Below, one piece after another: positions 24,231 through 33,258 of a DNA stretch of 64,000 bases (the first letter of the stretch is position 1; every line of letters begins with the position of its first letter). Location: contig NC_014041.1 of the NCBI RefSeq assembly GCF_000023465.1, positions 4,331,501 to 4,395,500 of the forward strand, in the 5' to 3' direction. The translations under genes were made by a program, and so were the position numbers. Source of the stretch: Zunongwangia profunda SM-A87 (GTDB lineage Bacteria; Bacteroidota; Bacteroidia; Flavobacteriales; Flavobacteriaceae). The notes under the pieces are model-generated. The model ran no database searches and was not told the origin of the DNA. It saw only the letters and a list, made by a program, of their open reading frames with translations.

Positions 24231-25481
24231 TTAATGACCATGGGAAGTCTGGCTTTTCTGCATTTCAGAAACCAGATAATAGGCATTATTATAGGCAACC
24301 AACGTACCTTCAGGCAGAGGCTCCAGCAGTTTAATTTCAACCCAACCATCTTCATTTATTCCCGTTCTAACCTGCACTGGTTTCAATTCCCATTCGGTTT
24401 CACCATCTTCCTGGTGTTTTTGGGCCGTAAAGATGTAGGGATTTCCTTCTTCTTCAATTATTGCTTCTTCCGGTAAGGCAGGAACAGCTTCTTCACCGGT
24501 CCTGATTTTTCCGTTTATATACATCCCCGGAATTAGAAAATCTTCTTTATTATCGATTTCTGCATGCACATGTACCGCTTTGGGGTTTTGTTCAAATTGT
24601 TTCCCCACTGAATAAATTTCCCCGGTTAAATTACTGCCTGGAACCGATTCCAGTGTAAACGCAATCTTTTGGCCTTCTTTCACCTTATAAATATCTTTTT
24701 CAAAAACCATTAGATCGGCATGCACATATTCATTATCAACTACCATAAACATACTGGTCTGAGGGTCTACATATTGTCCTACCTGTACCAGTACTTTTTC
24801 AATATAACCTCCAATTGGGCTTACTACCGGAATATATTCATATAATTCACCGTCTCTAACCTGGGAAGCATTTAGGTTTAACTGCCGTAACTGTGATTCA
24901 TACCCCCGCACTTCACCTTGTACAGACTGGTAATCTGATTGGGTTTGTTGAAAAGATTTTCCAGATCCTACCTCTGCTTCATATAAACGTTTCTGTCTTT
25001 CAAATTCCTTTTCCAAAAATTGCATCCTACTATATGCATTAATATAATCAGACTGCATTCTGGTTAAATTTGGGTGAGAAAGATAAGCCAACACCTGACC
25101 TTTATTTACCTTATCCCCCTCAATAACCTTTATAGAAGTTATATTACCGCCTAAAATTGCCGTAACGGTAGCTTCATATTGTGGCGGCACTTCTAACTGG
25201 CCATTGGCTTCCACAATACCCGACAAAGCTTTTTTAGGCAAGGTATCTACTTTAATCCCCAGACTATTGAATTTCATTTCTGAAAGATGTACCGAACGCA
25301 TCCCACCTTCTTCTTCACCGTGTTCTTCATCTCCTTCCTCACCGTGATTTTCACCTTCTTCGGTATTAGTAGTTGCAGTTTCACTGGAAGCATCTTCCCC
25401 TGCCGCAGGATTTTCTTTACATCCAAAGAATATGCTGAGCGTTAAGGCAAGCATTAGAATATTTATTGATCTTGTATTCAT
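24231..25481 (-). CDS. RND efflux periplasmic adaptor (CzcB/CusB type)
   Basis: 416 residues. Lipoprotein leader (LTLSIFFGC), then an acidic/His-rich stretch (EEGENHGEEGDEEHGEEEGG) likely to bind metal ions, a split biotinyl-lipoyl domain (ANGQLEVPP and VVSPIGGYIEKVLVQVGQYV), and a long alpha-hairpin between (MQSDYINAYSRMQFLEKEFERQ to QLRQLNL). C-terminus ends SQTSHGH. It links the inner-membrane pump encoded just upstream to the outer-membrane channel. Metal specificity follows the CzcA partner. 22 bp from the pump gene. Confidence 0.92.
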   Translation of the reverse strand: MNTRSINILMLALTLSIFFGCKENPAAGEDASSETATTNTEEGENHGEEGDEEHGEEEGGMRSVHLSEMKFNSLGIKVDTLPKKALSGIVEANGQLEVPPQYEATVTAILGGNITSIKVIEGDKVNKGQVLAYLSHPNLTRMQSDYINAYSRMQFLEKEFERQKRLYEAEVGSGKSFQQTQSDYQSVQGEVRGYESQLRQLNLNASQVRDGELYEYIPVVSPIGGYIEKVLVQVGQYVDPQTSMFMVVDNEYVHADLMVFEKDIYKVKEGQKIAFTLESVPGSNLTGEIYSVGKQFEQNPKAVHVHAEIDNKEDFLIPGMYINGKIRTGEEAVPALPEEAIIEEEGNPYIFTAQKHQEDGETEWELKPVQVRTGINEDGWVEIKLLEPLPEGTLVAYNNAYYLVSEMQKSQTSHGH

Positions 25482-25503
25482 ATCGATTTTCTTATTTTAA
25501 TTT

Positions 25504-28500
25504 TTAATTTGAATTCTTAAGGTAATATTCCAGTTGGTAGCGGCTGTCGAGATAATCGTTAAAAGCACTCCAGGCATTTACCTCGATTCTAATGGCATCT
25601 CTTATATTTTGGAGAAATGTCACATAATCGATAGCGCCTTCCTTAAAGGCCAGCACTGATCCACCTTGTTGCTCTTTGGCCAGCGGAAGTGCTTCATCCC
25701 TATAATAATTCCATGAGTTTCTCCATTTGATGTAGTCTTCACGCATATTTTTATAGGCGGTTTCCAGTTCGATTTTATCCTGATAAAAGTTTTGCTCTGC
25801 AATCTGTCTATTTACTTGTGCTTCCTGTGTACGGCCTAATTCCGGCCCAAAAAACAGCGGAATTTGAATTCCTATTTGATATTGGAAGAAACCCGATTGC
25901 CCGGCTATTTCCTGCCTACCGTACTGACCCTGAAATTTGGGCAAAAATTCAGATTTTCGTTCTCTGGTAACCGCTTTGGCAACATCTATCCTTTGTTCCG
26001 AAACCTGCAGCAACGGATGATTTTCAAGCGACTCTACCAGAAAGTTTAAAGGTTCGTCTAAAGTTTCAACAGGCAAATCTGGTACATCATAGATTGTGTC
26101 ACTAACGAACCATAGGTTTAAACGCTGTATTGATTTCAGGTAATCTCGGTACGATTGTTCCAGCTGTATTTTAACCTCATTCCCCTGATTTGAAGTAGCA
26201 AGATACTCCAGTTTAGAGGTAGCTTCTGTTTCATACCTGATTCGTGCTGCTCTTTCAATGTCTTCAAAAATTGAATCCATTTTCTTATATACCCGATACC
26301 TCTTTTTACTTGTATAAACTGAAGCCCAGGCCCTGCTTACTTCACGTTCCACTTCTAAGGTATTTAGTTCTAAAGCATTTTCAGCAAGGGCCACCCTTTC
26401 TTTCTGTAATTTCAAACGGGGAGCTATTCCAAAAACATCTATGCCTTGTTGTTGAACACCAATTTGGGTATAGATCCCATCAGAGCCATTTCCTACCTCT
26501 TCTTTTCCTGTAAAGATTTGGGTATTCCCAAAATCATAGGCGGTTTTACGCAATACTTCCTCACTTTCAATTTCAAGTTGGGCAGCTTTTAATTGTGGAA
26601 AGTTTTGGATTGCCATTTCTTTAGCCTCTTCCAAACTAATAGTTTGTAAAGAATCCTGTATTGGATTTTCCGATGACATTTCATCAGATTGTGCATTTAC
26701 GGAAAAGGTTCCGCCTAACATCAAGCCAATTATCAAAATTGTGGCTAAAGATCGTGAATTGGAAGAACCAAGCTTGTTCTGTTCCTTTTTCTCTCGTCTC
26801 TTCTCTACAAATGTATAAAGGACAGGAAGAACAACCAGCGTAAGTAAGGTAGCTGTAAGCATGCCACCAATAACAACCGTAGCAAGGGGTCGTTGTACTT
26901 CAGCTCCTGCTGACGATGAAAAAGCCATCGGCAGAAATCCAAAAATATCTGTTGTTGCTGTTAACATAATGGGACGTATTCGTTCTTTGGTTCCTGTAAA
27001 AATTCTATCTTTTATACTGGTTACCCCTTCTTCTTTTAAGGAATTAAACCTGTTAATAAGCACCAGCCCGTTTAAAACGGCAACCCCAAACAATACAATG
27101 AAGCCTACACCAGCTGAAATACTAAACGGCATATCTCTTAACCAAAGAGCAAATATTCCTCCAATAGCCGCCAGTGGAATGGCTATATAGATCATAATTG
27201 ATTGGGAAAAAGATTGGAGTGCAAAGTACAGAAGCACGAATATCAGAAATAGAGCGATGGGCACTACTATTTGTAAACGCCCTTTTGCTCTTTGAAGGTT
27301 TTCAAACTCCCCACCATAAGTAATGTAATATCCTGGAGGTAAATCTAACTCTTCATCCAATTTTTGCTGGATGTCATTTACCACAGATTCCACATCCCTC
27401 CCGCGGGCATTAACTCCCACATAGGTTCTTCTAAAGGTGTTATCCCTGGAAATTTGCATAGGACCCGGTACATAACTAATATCAGCTACTTCCTTAATCG
27501 GAACCTGGGTTCCATCCGGCAGATCTATATAGAGGGTACGTAAATCATCAATGCTTTGGCGGTGCGCCTCATCAAAACGTATTACCATATCAAACCGCTT
27601 TTCCCCTTCAAAGATCACTCCGGCCGTTCCTCCGGCAAAAGCTGCACTTATATAATCGTTAATCTTTTCAATGTCCAATCCATATTGCGCAATTTTTTTA
27701 CGATTAAACCGCACCGTCATTTGTGGAAGACCAGATGTTCGTTCAGGGTTCACATCTCCTACGCCCGGTATAGTCTGTATTATTTCAGCCATTTTATCAG
27801 CTTTTTCAGCAAGAAGGTCTAAATCTTCGCCATATAATTTTACCGCAACATCTTCCCTGACCCCGGTAAGCAGTTCATTAAAACGAAGCTCTACAGGCTG
27901 GCTAAAAACCAGGTTGACTCCCGTAAGTTCTTCATTAAGTTTCTCTTTGATCTTTTCTATCAATTCCTCTTTAGAACTTGCCGAAGTCCAATTATCCATA
28001 TCCTTCTCTAATACAATAAACATATCGGCAATATCCATAGGCATTGGATCAGTAGGGATATCGGCAACCCCAATCCTCGCTACGGCGGTTTCTACTTCCG
28101 GGAAATTCTCAAGAAGGATATCTTCTATTTTTGTGGAAACATCGATTGTTTCACTCAACCCACTTCCAGGCCTGATTAACGCCTGCATGGCGATATCCCC
28201 TTCATCAAGTTGAGGGACAAATTCCCCTCCCATTCTGGAAAAGATAAAACCGGCTACTATAAGTGAGACAACCGCAGACCCCAATACTATGAACTTCAAT
28301 CTTAAAGCTCCTTTTAATAAAGGCATGTATCCTTTTTGAATCCCTCCAATAATTTTATCACTAACTTTTTCCAGCCAGCGTTCAAACTTTCCAAACCAGT
28401 TCTTTTTATTCTGAATTGGTTTCATAAATAAAGCAGACATCATAGGGACATAGGTAAGGCATAAGAAAATAGCACCTATCATGGCAAAACCAAAAGTAAA

Positions 28501-29937
28501 TGCCATTGGCCGAAACATTTTCCCTTCTACCCCCGTTAGAAAAAGAATGGGCGCAAATACGATAAGAATGATAATTTGTCCAAAAAAGGCGGAACCCATC
28601 ATCGTACTTCCGGCATCATAGGCTACTTCATCCATTTTAGCCTTATTAAATTTTATTTTGCCGGAACGCATCCGTTTTTGTATTTCATATACCGTACCCT
28701 CAATGATGATCACAGCACCGTCTATAATAATTCCAAAGTCAATAGCTCCCAAACTCATTAGATTGGCCCAGACATTAAATTGCTTCATTAATATAAAAGC
28801 AAAAAGAAGTGATAAAGGAATGGTAGTCGCTGTTATAAGTCCACCTCTTAAGCTACCTAATAGTATCACCAGGGCAAAAATCACGATTAAAGCACCTTCC
28901 AGAAGATTCTGGGTCACGGTACTCGTAGTTCTTTCAATTAAAACACTTCTGTCAAGGAAGGGTTCTATTGATAAACCTTCAGGCAAAGATTGTTCTACCG
29001 TCTCCATACGATCCTGAACATTTGCAATTACTTTATTAGGATTTGCACCTTTCAACATGAGCACCATACCGCCAACAGCTTCACGGCCGTCCTGGGTAAA
29101 AGCACCATAGCGTACCTGGCTACCAAACTGGACCTCTTCAGCTGCATCTCCAATTGTTACAGGTACTCCATTTTCATTCTTGATAACAATAGATTTTATA
29201 TCATCTAGTGACCTGATTAAACCCTCACCACGGATAAAATTGGCCATATTATTTTTTTCTATATATGCACCGCCTGTATTAACATTATTTTTTTGCAGGG
29301 CATCGAAGACTTGGGAAATAGAAACGTTTAACGCATTCAGTTTTTCGGGATTAATGGCAATTTCATATTGTTTTATAGAGCCCCCAAATGAATTTACCTC
29401 TACTACACCTTCGACGAGGGTCATTTGACGCTTTACGATCCAATCCTGGATGGTACGCAATTCCGTAGGGGAATAAACAGTGTCATACTCTTTTTGGGGC
29501 TTTATCGTATATTGATAAATCTCACCCAAACCTGTAGTAATGGGCCCCATAGCGGGACTTCCAAATTTTTCAGGTATTTGGTCCCTGACTTCGTTCAGTT
29601 TTTCCTGAACCAGTTGACGGGGTTTGTAAATGCCCATATCGTCCTCAAAAACAATTGTAACCACGGAAAGGCCAAACCGGGAAACAGATCGTATTTCCGT
29701 AACCCCGGGCAGGTTCCCCATTGAGAGTTCTACAGGATAGGTTACAAATTGTTCAATATCTTCTGTTGCAAGATTAGGTGATTGGGTGATCACCTGAACC
29801 TGGTTGTTAGTAATATCTGGCACCGATCCCAGGTTGACGGTCATCATGGACCAAATACCCGTCCCTATCAGCGCTAAGGTAAGTAGTCCAATAATAAATT
29901 TATTATTAATGGAAAATGCGATTATCTTATTAATCAT
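25504..29937 (-). CDS. CzcA-type heavy-metal RND pump fused to a TolC-like channel
   Basis: 1477 residues. Residues 1-1040 are an HME-RND transporter: 12 TM, with the TM4 motif DFGIIIDGAVIIIE (DFG..D......E), the signature of Co/Zn/Cd pumps (CzcA) rather than CusA-type Cu/Ag pumps. About residue 1040 is a basic linker (EKRREKKEQNKLGSSNSR), a second signal-like helix (LATILIIGLMLGGTFSVNAQ), then a CzcC/TolC-like outer-membrane factor with coiled coils. So pump and channel are one polypeptide, as known in several Bacteroidota. Together with the adaptor it should export divalent metals from periplasm and cytoplasm to outside. Confidence 0.92.
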   Translation of the reverse strand: MINKIIAFSINNKFIIGLLTLALIGTGIWSMMTVNLGSVPDITNNQVQVITQSPNLATEDIEQFVTYPVELSMGNLPGVTEIRSVSRFGLSVVTIVFEDDMGIYKPRQLVQEKLNEVRDQIPEKFGSPAMGPITTGLGEIYQYTIKPQKEYDTVYSPTELRTIQDWIVKRQMTLVEGVVEVNSFGGSIKQYEIAINPEKLNALNVSISQVFDALQKNNVNTGGAYIEKNNMANFIRGEGLIRSLDDIKSIVIKNENGVPVTIGDAAEEVQFGSQVRYGAFTQDGREAVGGMVLMLKGANPNKVIANVQDRMETVEQSLPEGLSIEPFLDRSVLIERTTSTVTQNLLEGALIVIFALVILLGSLRGGLITATTIPLSLLFAFILMKQFNVWANLMSLGAIDFGIIIDGAVIIIEGTVYEIQKRMRSGKIKFNKAKMDEVAYDAGSTMMGSAFFGQIIILIVFAPILFLTGVEGKMFRPMAFTFGFAMIGAIFLCLTYVPMMSALFMKPIQNKKNWFGKFERWLEKVSDKIIGGIQKGYMPLLKGALRLKFIVLGSAVVSLIVAGFIFSRMGGEFVPQLDEGDIAMQALIRPGSGLSETIDVSTKIEDILLENFPEVETAVARIGVADIPTDPMPMDIADMFIVLEKDMDNWTSASSKEELIEKIKEKLNEELTGVNLVFSQPVELRFNELLTGVREDVAVKLYGEDLDLLAEKADKMAEIIQTIPGVGDVNPERTSGLPQMTVRFNRKKIAQYGLDIEKINDYISAAFAGGTAGVIFEGEKRFDMVIRFDEAHRQSIDDLRTLYIDLPDGTQVPIKEVADISYVPGPMQISRDNTFRRTYVGVNARGRDVESVVNDIQQKLDEELDLPPGYYITYGGEFENLQRAKGRLQIVVPIALFLIFVLLYFALQSFSQSIMIYIAIPLAAIGGIFALWLRDMPFSISAGVGFIVLFGVAVLNGLVLINRFNSLKEEGVTSIKDRIFTGTKERIRPIMLTATTDIFGFLPMAFSSSAGAEVQRPLATVVIGGMLTATLLTLVVLPVLYTFVEKRREKKEQNKLGSSNSRSLATILIIGLMLGGTFSVNAQSDEMSSENPIQDSLQTISLEEAKEMAIQNFPQLKAAQLEIESEEVLRKTAYDFGNTQIFTGKEEVGNGSDGIYTQIGVQQQGIDVFGIAPRLKLQKERVALAENALELNTLEVEREVSRAWASVYTSKKRYRVYKKMDSIFEDIERAARIRYETEATSKLEYLATSNQGNEVKIQLEQSYRDYLKSIQRLNLWFVSDTIYDVPDLPVETLDEPLNFLVESLENHPLLQVSEQRIDVAKAVTRERKSEFLPKFQGQYGRQEIAGQSGFFQYQIGIQIPLFFGPELGRTQEAQVNRQIAEQNFYQDKIELETAYKNMREDYIKWRNSWNYYRDEALPLAKEQQGGSVLAFKEGAIDYVTFLQNIRDAIRIEVNAWSAFNDYLDSRYQLEYYLKNSN

Positions 29938-30005
29938 ATAAATAAAAATTTAATTCAGTTAAAATTCTTGATAATAATTTTGTGCCTAACAAAATCTATC
30001 AATAG

Positions 30006-30063
30006 GACCAAGGATCTAGTATGAGAACCAGGATTTGGTCAAAAAAGGATATAATTATCCTTT
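30006..30063. terminator. Paired hairpins between pump operon and DUF6660 gene
   Basis: A perfect 8-bp stem AAAGGATA / TATCCTTT (30044-30051 and 30056-30063, loop TAAT) follows a stem GACCAA / TTGGTC (30006-30011 and 30035-30040). The first has A and T runs on both sides and could end the DUF6660 transcript on the minus strand. It lies directly downstream of the DUF6660 stop. Confidence 0.5.
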
Positions 30064-30075
30064 AAAAAAACTGAA

Positions 30076-30402
30076 TTAAACTTTTGGAGGATCTAAAAAG
30101 GAAAGAATAGGTTCTTCCACTGAGCTGTCAAAATGGACAAAGGCTTTTGATGGAATTTCAATAATCAAAGCCTTGAAATTTGAAGAACCGAAATCTACTG
30201 TATGCACATGGCAGCAATGGCAACTACAAAAAGGAGGGCATAAATCTGCTACTTTATCATGTGAATAGTCGATATCTAAATTCTGCGTAGCAACCACTGT
30301 TACTTCTGAATCAGAAATCACTTGTGAAGTGTCACTATCATTACAGGCTAATAAGTTAAGCCCGAATATATATAGAGATAATATGACAGCGATAATTTTC
30401 AC
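30076..30402 (-). CDS. DUF6660-like Cys-rich exported protein
   Basis: 108 residues from GTG at 30402 (KIIAVILSLYIFGLNLLAC). The only upstream initiator is a TTG at 30426, which lies inside the promoter, so I prefer the GTG. Hydrophobic leader, then a strongly Cys/His-rich core LCPPFCSCHCCHVHTVDF, the pattern of the small DUF6660 family seen beside CzcA/CusA-like pumps in Bacteroidota. Likely a secreted metal-binding chaperone or sensor. With the promoter so close, the message is probably leaderless. Confidence 0.65.
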   Translation of the reverse strand: MKIIAVILSLYIFGLNLLACNDSDTSQVISDSEVTVVATQNLDIDYSHDKVADLCPPFCSCHCCHVHTVDFGSSNFKALIIEIPSKAFVHFDSSVEEPILSFLDPPKV

Positions 30403-30406
30403 ACTA

Positions 30407-30446
30407 CAAAGATAAAAAAAAATCAATGCACAGATTGTGCAAAAAG
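30407..30446 (-). promoter_or_regulatory. Bacteroidota promoter with palindromic operator
   Basis: Minus strand: -7 element TATCTTTG (30414-30407) matches TAnnTTTG exactly. A TTTG at about -33 lies 22 bases upstream. Between them is a perfect inverted repeat TGCACA-GAT-TGTGCA on the plus strand (30427-30441). The start of transcription would fall within a few bases of the GTG of the Cys-rich gene. The operator would be covered by any repressor bound there. Confidence 0.6.
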
Positions 30447-30710
30447 AATAGGAACAGATTTCAAAAGGTTTATCACATAATTTGATAATAATTTCAATTA
30501 AAAAATTACCAAGATCTTATACTGAAGAATTAGAACATTGTTTTTTAATAAGCTATTTAATGAAATAGAGAATTATACAAATCCTTCAAATTACTAAGTT
30601 ACACTTCGAATGAGATAGGAAATATCCCCAAATAATGTTAATTAACATTATTTTCTATTCAAATTTGGCTTTCCAAAAATGTTGTACCTATGTTGTACCC
30701 AGTCCATAAA

Positions 30711-30738
30711 AAAAGGCCTTACATTTCTGTAAAGCCTT
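30711..30738 (-). terminator. Terminator of the tRNA-Met transcript
   Basis: Minus strand stem AAGGCTTTAC and GTAAGGCCTT with a 6-base loop, followed by a T run. It directly follows the tRNA-Met 3' end, so it is probably the original chromosomal terminator of that gene. Confidence 0.7.
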
Positions 30739-30749
30739 GTCATTGCTAG

Positions 30750-30791
30750 TAGCGGGAACTGGACTCGAACCAGTGACCTTCGGGTTATGAG
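30750..30791 (-). other. tRNA-Met 3' half: attachment site (attL-like)
   Basis: The minus strand reads CTCATAACCCGAAGG, then the T-arm ACTGG TTCGAGT CCAGT, then acceptor TCCCGCT and A. This is the anticodon loop (CAT) to 3' end of tRNA-Met. The expected 5' half (acceptor and D arm) is absent; unrelated element sequence follows after the anticodon stem. This is the classic footprint of a tyrosine recombinase insertion in a tRNA 3' end: the whole gene would be rebuilt at the far end of the element, which must lie outside this window. No intact copy was seen here. Confidence 0.75.
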
Positions 30792-30964
30792 TTTGATACT
30801 TGACACCACTAAAAAAACACAAAACCCTTTATAATCAATTGTTTTAAAGATATTTAATATTTTATAAATTAGAATAAAACCATCCAAAATTAAATTATTC
30901 TGTACCTATTCTGTACCCCTTTTTATTTTAATCGTATCTTTATATTATCTTTAAAGAAGGTATT

Positions 30965-32299
30965 ATGGCAAGCATCAAAATTGTTCGACGAAGAAATAAA
31001 CAAAGGAAAGACGGGACTGCTCCACTAGCACTAAGAATAAGCGAAAATTATAAAACAAATTATAAGTTTCTGGGACAGTATTTACTTGAAAAAGACTGGG
31101 ACAAAGTTGCTGGAAAAGCCAAAAGATCCCATCCAAATCACAAAAAGCTAAATAACTTCTTGATGAAGAAGTTAACAGAAGCCAATGACCTATATTTTGA
31201 TTCTAAAGATGATAGCATCACGCCCAAACAAGCTAAACAAAAACTGAAAGGACCTGGAGGCTCTAAATCATTTTTTTTAATTGCTGCTGAACGTGTTAAA
31301 AGTAAATATGACCGTGGAACTTTCTCAGTAGCTAAATCTGAGCTTTCTATATTATATAACATTGAAGAGTTTTTAGCGCTTAAATCCTCCTCCCCCAAAA
31401 AGAAAGTGATTGCAGATATACAACAAAGAAGAAAGGATAGGGTTAGCAAGTCTCGTAAAGGTGAATATTCCTTTATGGACGGCATTAATCATTTTAAGAA
31501 AAGTAAAACCTTAAAATTCCGGGATATAGATCAAGCGTTTATAGAGAAATATAAAACTTTTTGTTCAGTTTATCTCAATCAGAAAACGCGCACTATTACA
31601 AATCAATTAATTTTTATAAGAACTCTTTTTAATATTGCCATTAAAGATGGAATTGTTGCTTCTAAATTTTATCCGTTTGCAGGAGAAAAAGAAAAAATAC
31701 GGATTGGTTCTGGCAACAAAATCGGTCTTACGATTAAAGAAATTGAAAAAATAGAATCATTGGAATTTGAATCTCAATCATCAATCTGGCATACACACAA
31801 TGTATGGTTAATTGCTTTTTACTTTGCTGGAATACGCATCTCTGATGTGGTAAAATTAAAATGGTCAGATTTTAATGATAGTAGGCTTTACTATATTATG
31901 AATAAAAATGAAAAGCCTTTAAGTCTTAAGATTCCGGATAAAGCCAATACCATATTAAATTATTACAAAAAGAACCAAGCAGAAAATAACGGATATGTTT
32001 TTCCTTTCTTAAAAGATACAGATCCTAAAAATGAGGAAGATATTTTTCGAAAAACAAGAAATGCAACAAAGTTGTTTAATAAGTACTTGAAACGAATTGC
32101 CAGCCAATGTGGTATTAACAAGAATTTATCAAATCATATTGCCCGGCACAGTTTTGGAAATATTGCTGGAGATAAAATTCATCCATTAATGCTACAAAAA
32201 TTGTATCGACACAGTGACCTAAAAACCACACTAAATTACCAAGCCAATTTTATTCATAAAGATGCTGATGATGCCTTGGATAGTGTAATAAATTTTTAG
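30965..32299 (+). CDS. Tyrosine recombinase (ICE integrase)
   Basis: 444 residues. N-terminal arm-binding domain (MASIKIVRRRNKQRKDGTAP, ISENYKTNYKFLGQYL), core SAM-like domain near 170-260, and catalytic domain 270-430. Visible active-site residues: Arg in FAGIRISDVVKLKWSDF, HxxR in NHIARHSFGN, His in LYRHSDLKTT and the nucleophile Tyr in LNYQ. It matches the Bacteroidota ICE integrases with Arm_DNA-bind_5. It starts 170 bp from the tRNA-Met attachment site and reads inward, as expected for the enzyme that inserts and excises this element. It is not an IntI-type integron integrase. Confidence 0.93.
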   Translation: MASIKIVRRRNKQRKDGTAPLALRISENYKTNYKFLGQYLLEKDWDKVAGKAKRSHPNHKKLNNFLMKKLTEANDLYFDSKDDSITPKQAKQKLKGPGGSKSFFLIAAERVKSKYDRGTFSVAKSELSILYNIEEFLALKSSSPKKKVIADIQQRRKDRVSKSRKGEYSFMDGINHFKKSKTLKFRDIDQAFIEKYKTFCSVYLNQKTRTITNQLIFIRTLFNIAIKDGIVASKFYPFAGEKEKIRIGSGNKIGLTIKEIEKIESLEFESQSSIWHTHNVWLIAFYFAGIRISDVVKLKWSDFNDSRLYYIMNKNEKPLSLKIPDKANTILNYYKKNQAENNGYVFPFLKDTDPKNEEDIFRKTRNATKLFNKYLKRIASQCGINKNLSNHIARHSFGNIAGDKIHPLMLQKLYRHSDLKTTLNYQANFIHKDADDALDSVINF

Positions 32300-32403
32300 T
32301 TGATTTTTTTATTCTACATTAAGTCCATAAGTCGGCAGTATTCTGGAGAAGCACTAATTATCTCCACAATCTGGTCTGTTTTATTTTTATTTCTTTAAGT
32401 TCA

Positions 32404-32664
32404 TTAGAACTTACAAACTAAGATGTGTTTCTTATTTTTATCATAGTATTCAGCTTTCCAATAATGAGGGTCATTAATCTCTCTGTATTCAATAGATTCA
32501 ATTTTGTGAGTCAGAATGAAGGGACCTTTTAGAAAAATAATTATTGAATTTTTATCTGGCCAACCATTCGAAGTCTCAACCACCTTATTTCCTTTTTCTA
32601 ATTCCTTATCCAAAATAATCTTTAAGGAATCACTGAATTTCAATATGTCATTTTGGTCTATCAT
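32404..32664 (-). CDS. Hypothetical protein, last cassette of the array
   Basis: 86 residues, soluble, no signal. N-terminal helix (QNDILKFSDSLKIILDKELEKGNKV) followed by beta strands (NSIIIFLKGPFILTHKIESIEY and WKAEYYDKNKKHILVCKF). Looks like a small alpha-plus-beta cassette protein. No family recognised. It is preceded by CGTTGGCGG, a typical cassette boundary, but its own 3' recombination half-site is missing where the array meets the integrase gene. Convergent with the integrase. Confidence 0.6.
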   Translation of the reverse strand: MIDQNDILKFSDSLKIILDKELEKGNKVVETSNGWPDKNSIIIFLKGPFILTHKIESIEYREINDPHYWKAEYYDKNKKHILVCKF

Positions 32665-32700
32665 CGTAACAAATTACCGCCAACGCTTTGTGTAAGGTGC

Positions 32701-32903
32701 CTATCCCAAAGGGTATGCACTATAATCCGTGTGTGGTGTCGTATTTTTTATTTTTTCAATTAGTTCTTTTCCAAAATCGGAACTCAACTCATCTGTCCAT
32801 CCAGAATAATGGCAGTAATATAATTTGCCTGTTTGCTCCCCTTCTTTAATCGCAATAATTCCATCGTCAAATTCTGCTAGATGGTAGTAGATTCCTTTGC
32901 TCT
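32701..32903 (-). pseudogene. 3' remnant of a cassette gene
   Basis: Reading the minus strand gives a coherent tail: GIYYHLAEFDDGIIAIKEGE, then KLYYCHYSGWTDELSSDFGK, then ELIEKIKNTTPHTDYSAYPLG and a stop TAG at 32703-32701. There is no start codon: the 5' side is interrupted by an IS3-type fragment. It looks like the C-terminus of a small soluble protein. Confidence 0.6.
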
Positions 32904-32906
32904 TTA

Positions 32907-33029
32907 CTAAAGAACAGCAGGTAGAATATTCAGATCCTCACAAACCTGAGCTACACTGCCTTTAGCATAACTTAATTCTACCGCTTTTTGCTTAAACTCT
33001 AAGGTCTAATGTTTGGCTTTACGTCTCAT
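32907..33029 (-). pseudogene. IS3-family OrfA fragment
   Basis: From ATG at 33029: MRRKAKH, a stop, then TLEFKQKAVELSYAKGSVAQ and VCEDLNILPAVL, stop. This is the helix-turn-helix N-terminus of an IS3-type OrfA with an in-frame stop and a truncated end. The sequence TTGGACACCAAGTTGAATGA near 33062-33085 on the minus strand may be its terminal inverted repeat. OrfB is absent. It inserted into the cassette gene whose tail is at 32701-32903. Confidence 0.65.
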
Positions 33030-33087
33030 AATTGCTAAATTAATAACTAGCAATAATATTCATTCAACTTGGTGTCCAATCTAATGT

Positions 33088-33256
33088 AGTAATTCCATTT
33101 ATAAATTGGTATGCCCTAAAAACTCAATCTGTATCACTCAATTATCCCCTAGCCTAACGGCCACTATTAAAATGTTCGCCTAAAAATAAACGGTTTAGTC
33201 AACAGGATCTTCATGCTAGGTCGTACCAACCACACGAAGACTTAGTTATAGTAAAT
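33088..33256. repeat. Cassette spacer, family A copy 1
   Basis: Shares with three other spacers a layout of an ACTCAA.C..TAT(C/T)ACTC stretch, CCTAACGGCCACTATTAAAA, then AGGATCTTCATG, GGTCGTACC, CCACACGAAGACTTAGTTAT. It lies directly after the stop of the lipocalin-like gene. On the minus strand GTTAGGC appears in the middle and CTTCGTGTG / CACATGAAG-like arms near the gene end form a hairpin. The right boundary is disturbed by the IS3 remnant. Confidence 0.6.
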
Positions 33257-33258
33257 AC

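Noticed and set aside
25504..29937. CusA-type copper pump
   Set aside because: The TM4 motif is DFG-x3-D as in Co/Zn/Cd pumps, not the CusA type, despite the neighbouring copper genes.
30648..30887. 79-codon minus-strand ORF across the tRNA-Met fragment
   Set aside because: It runs through the tRNA 3' half and its terminator; there is no family match and no need for a protein here.
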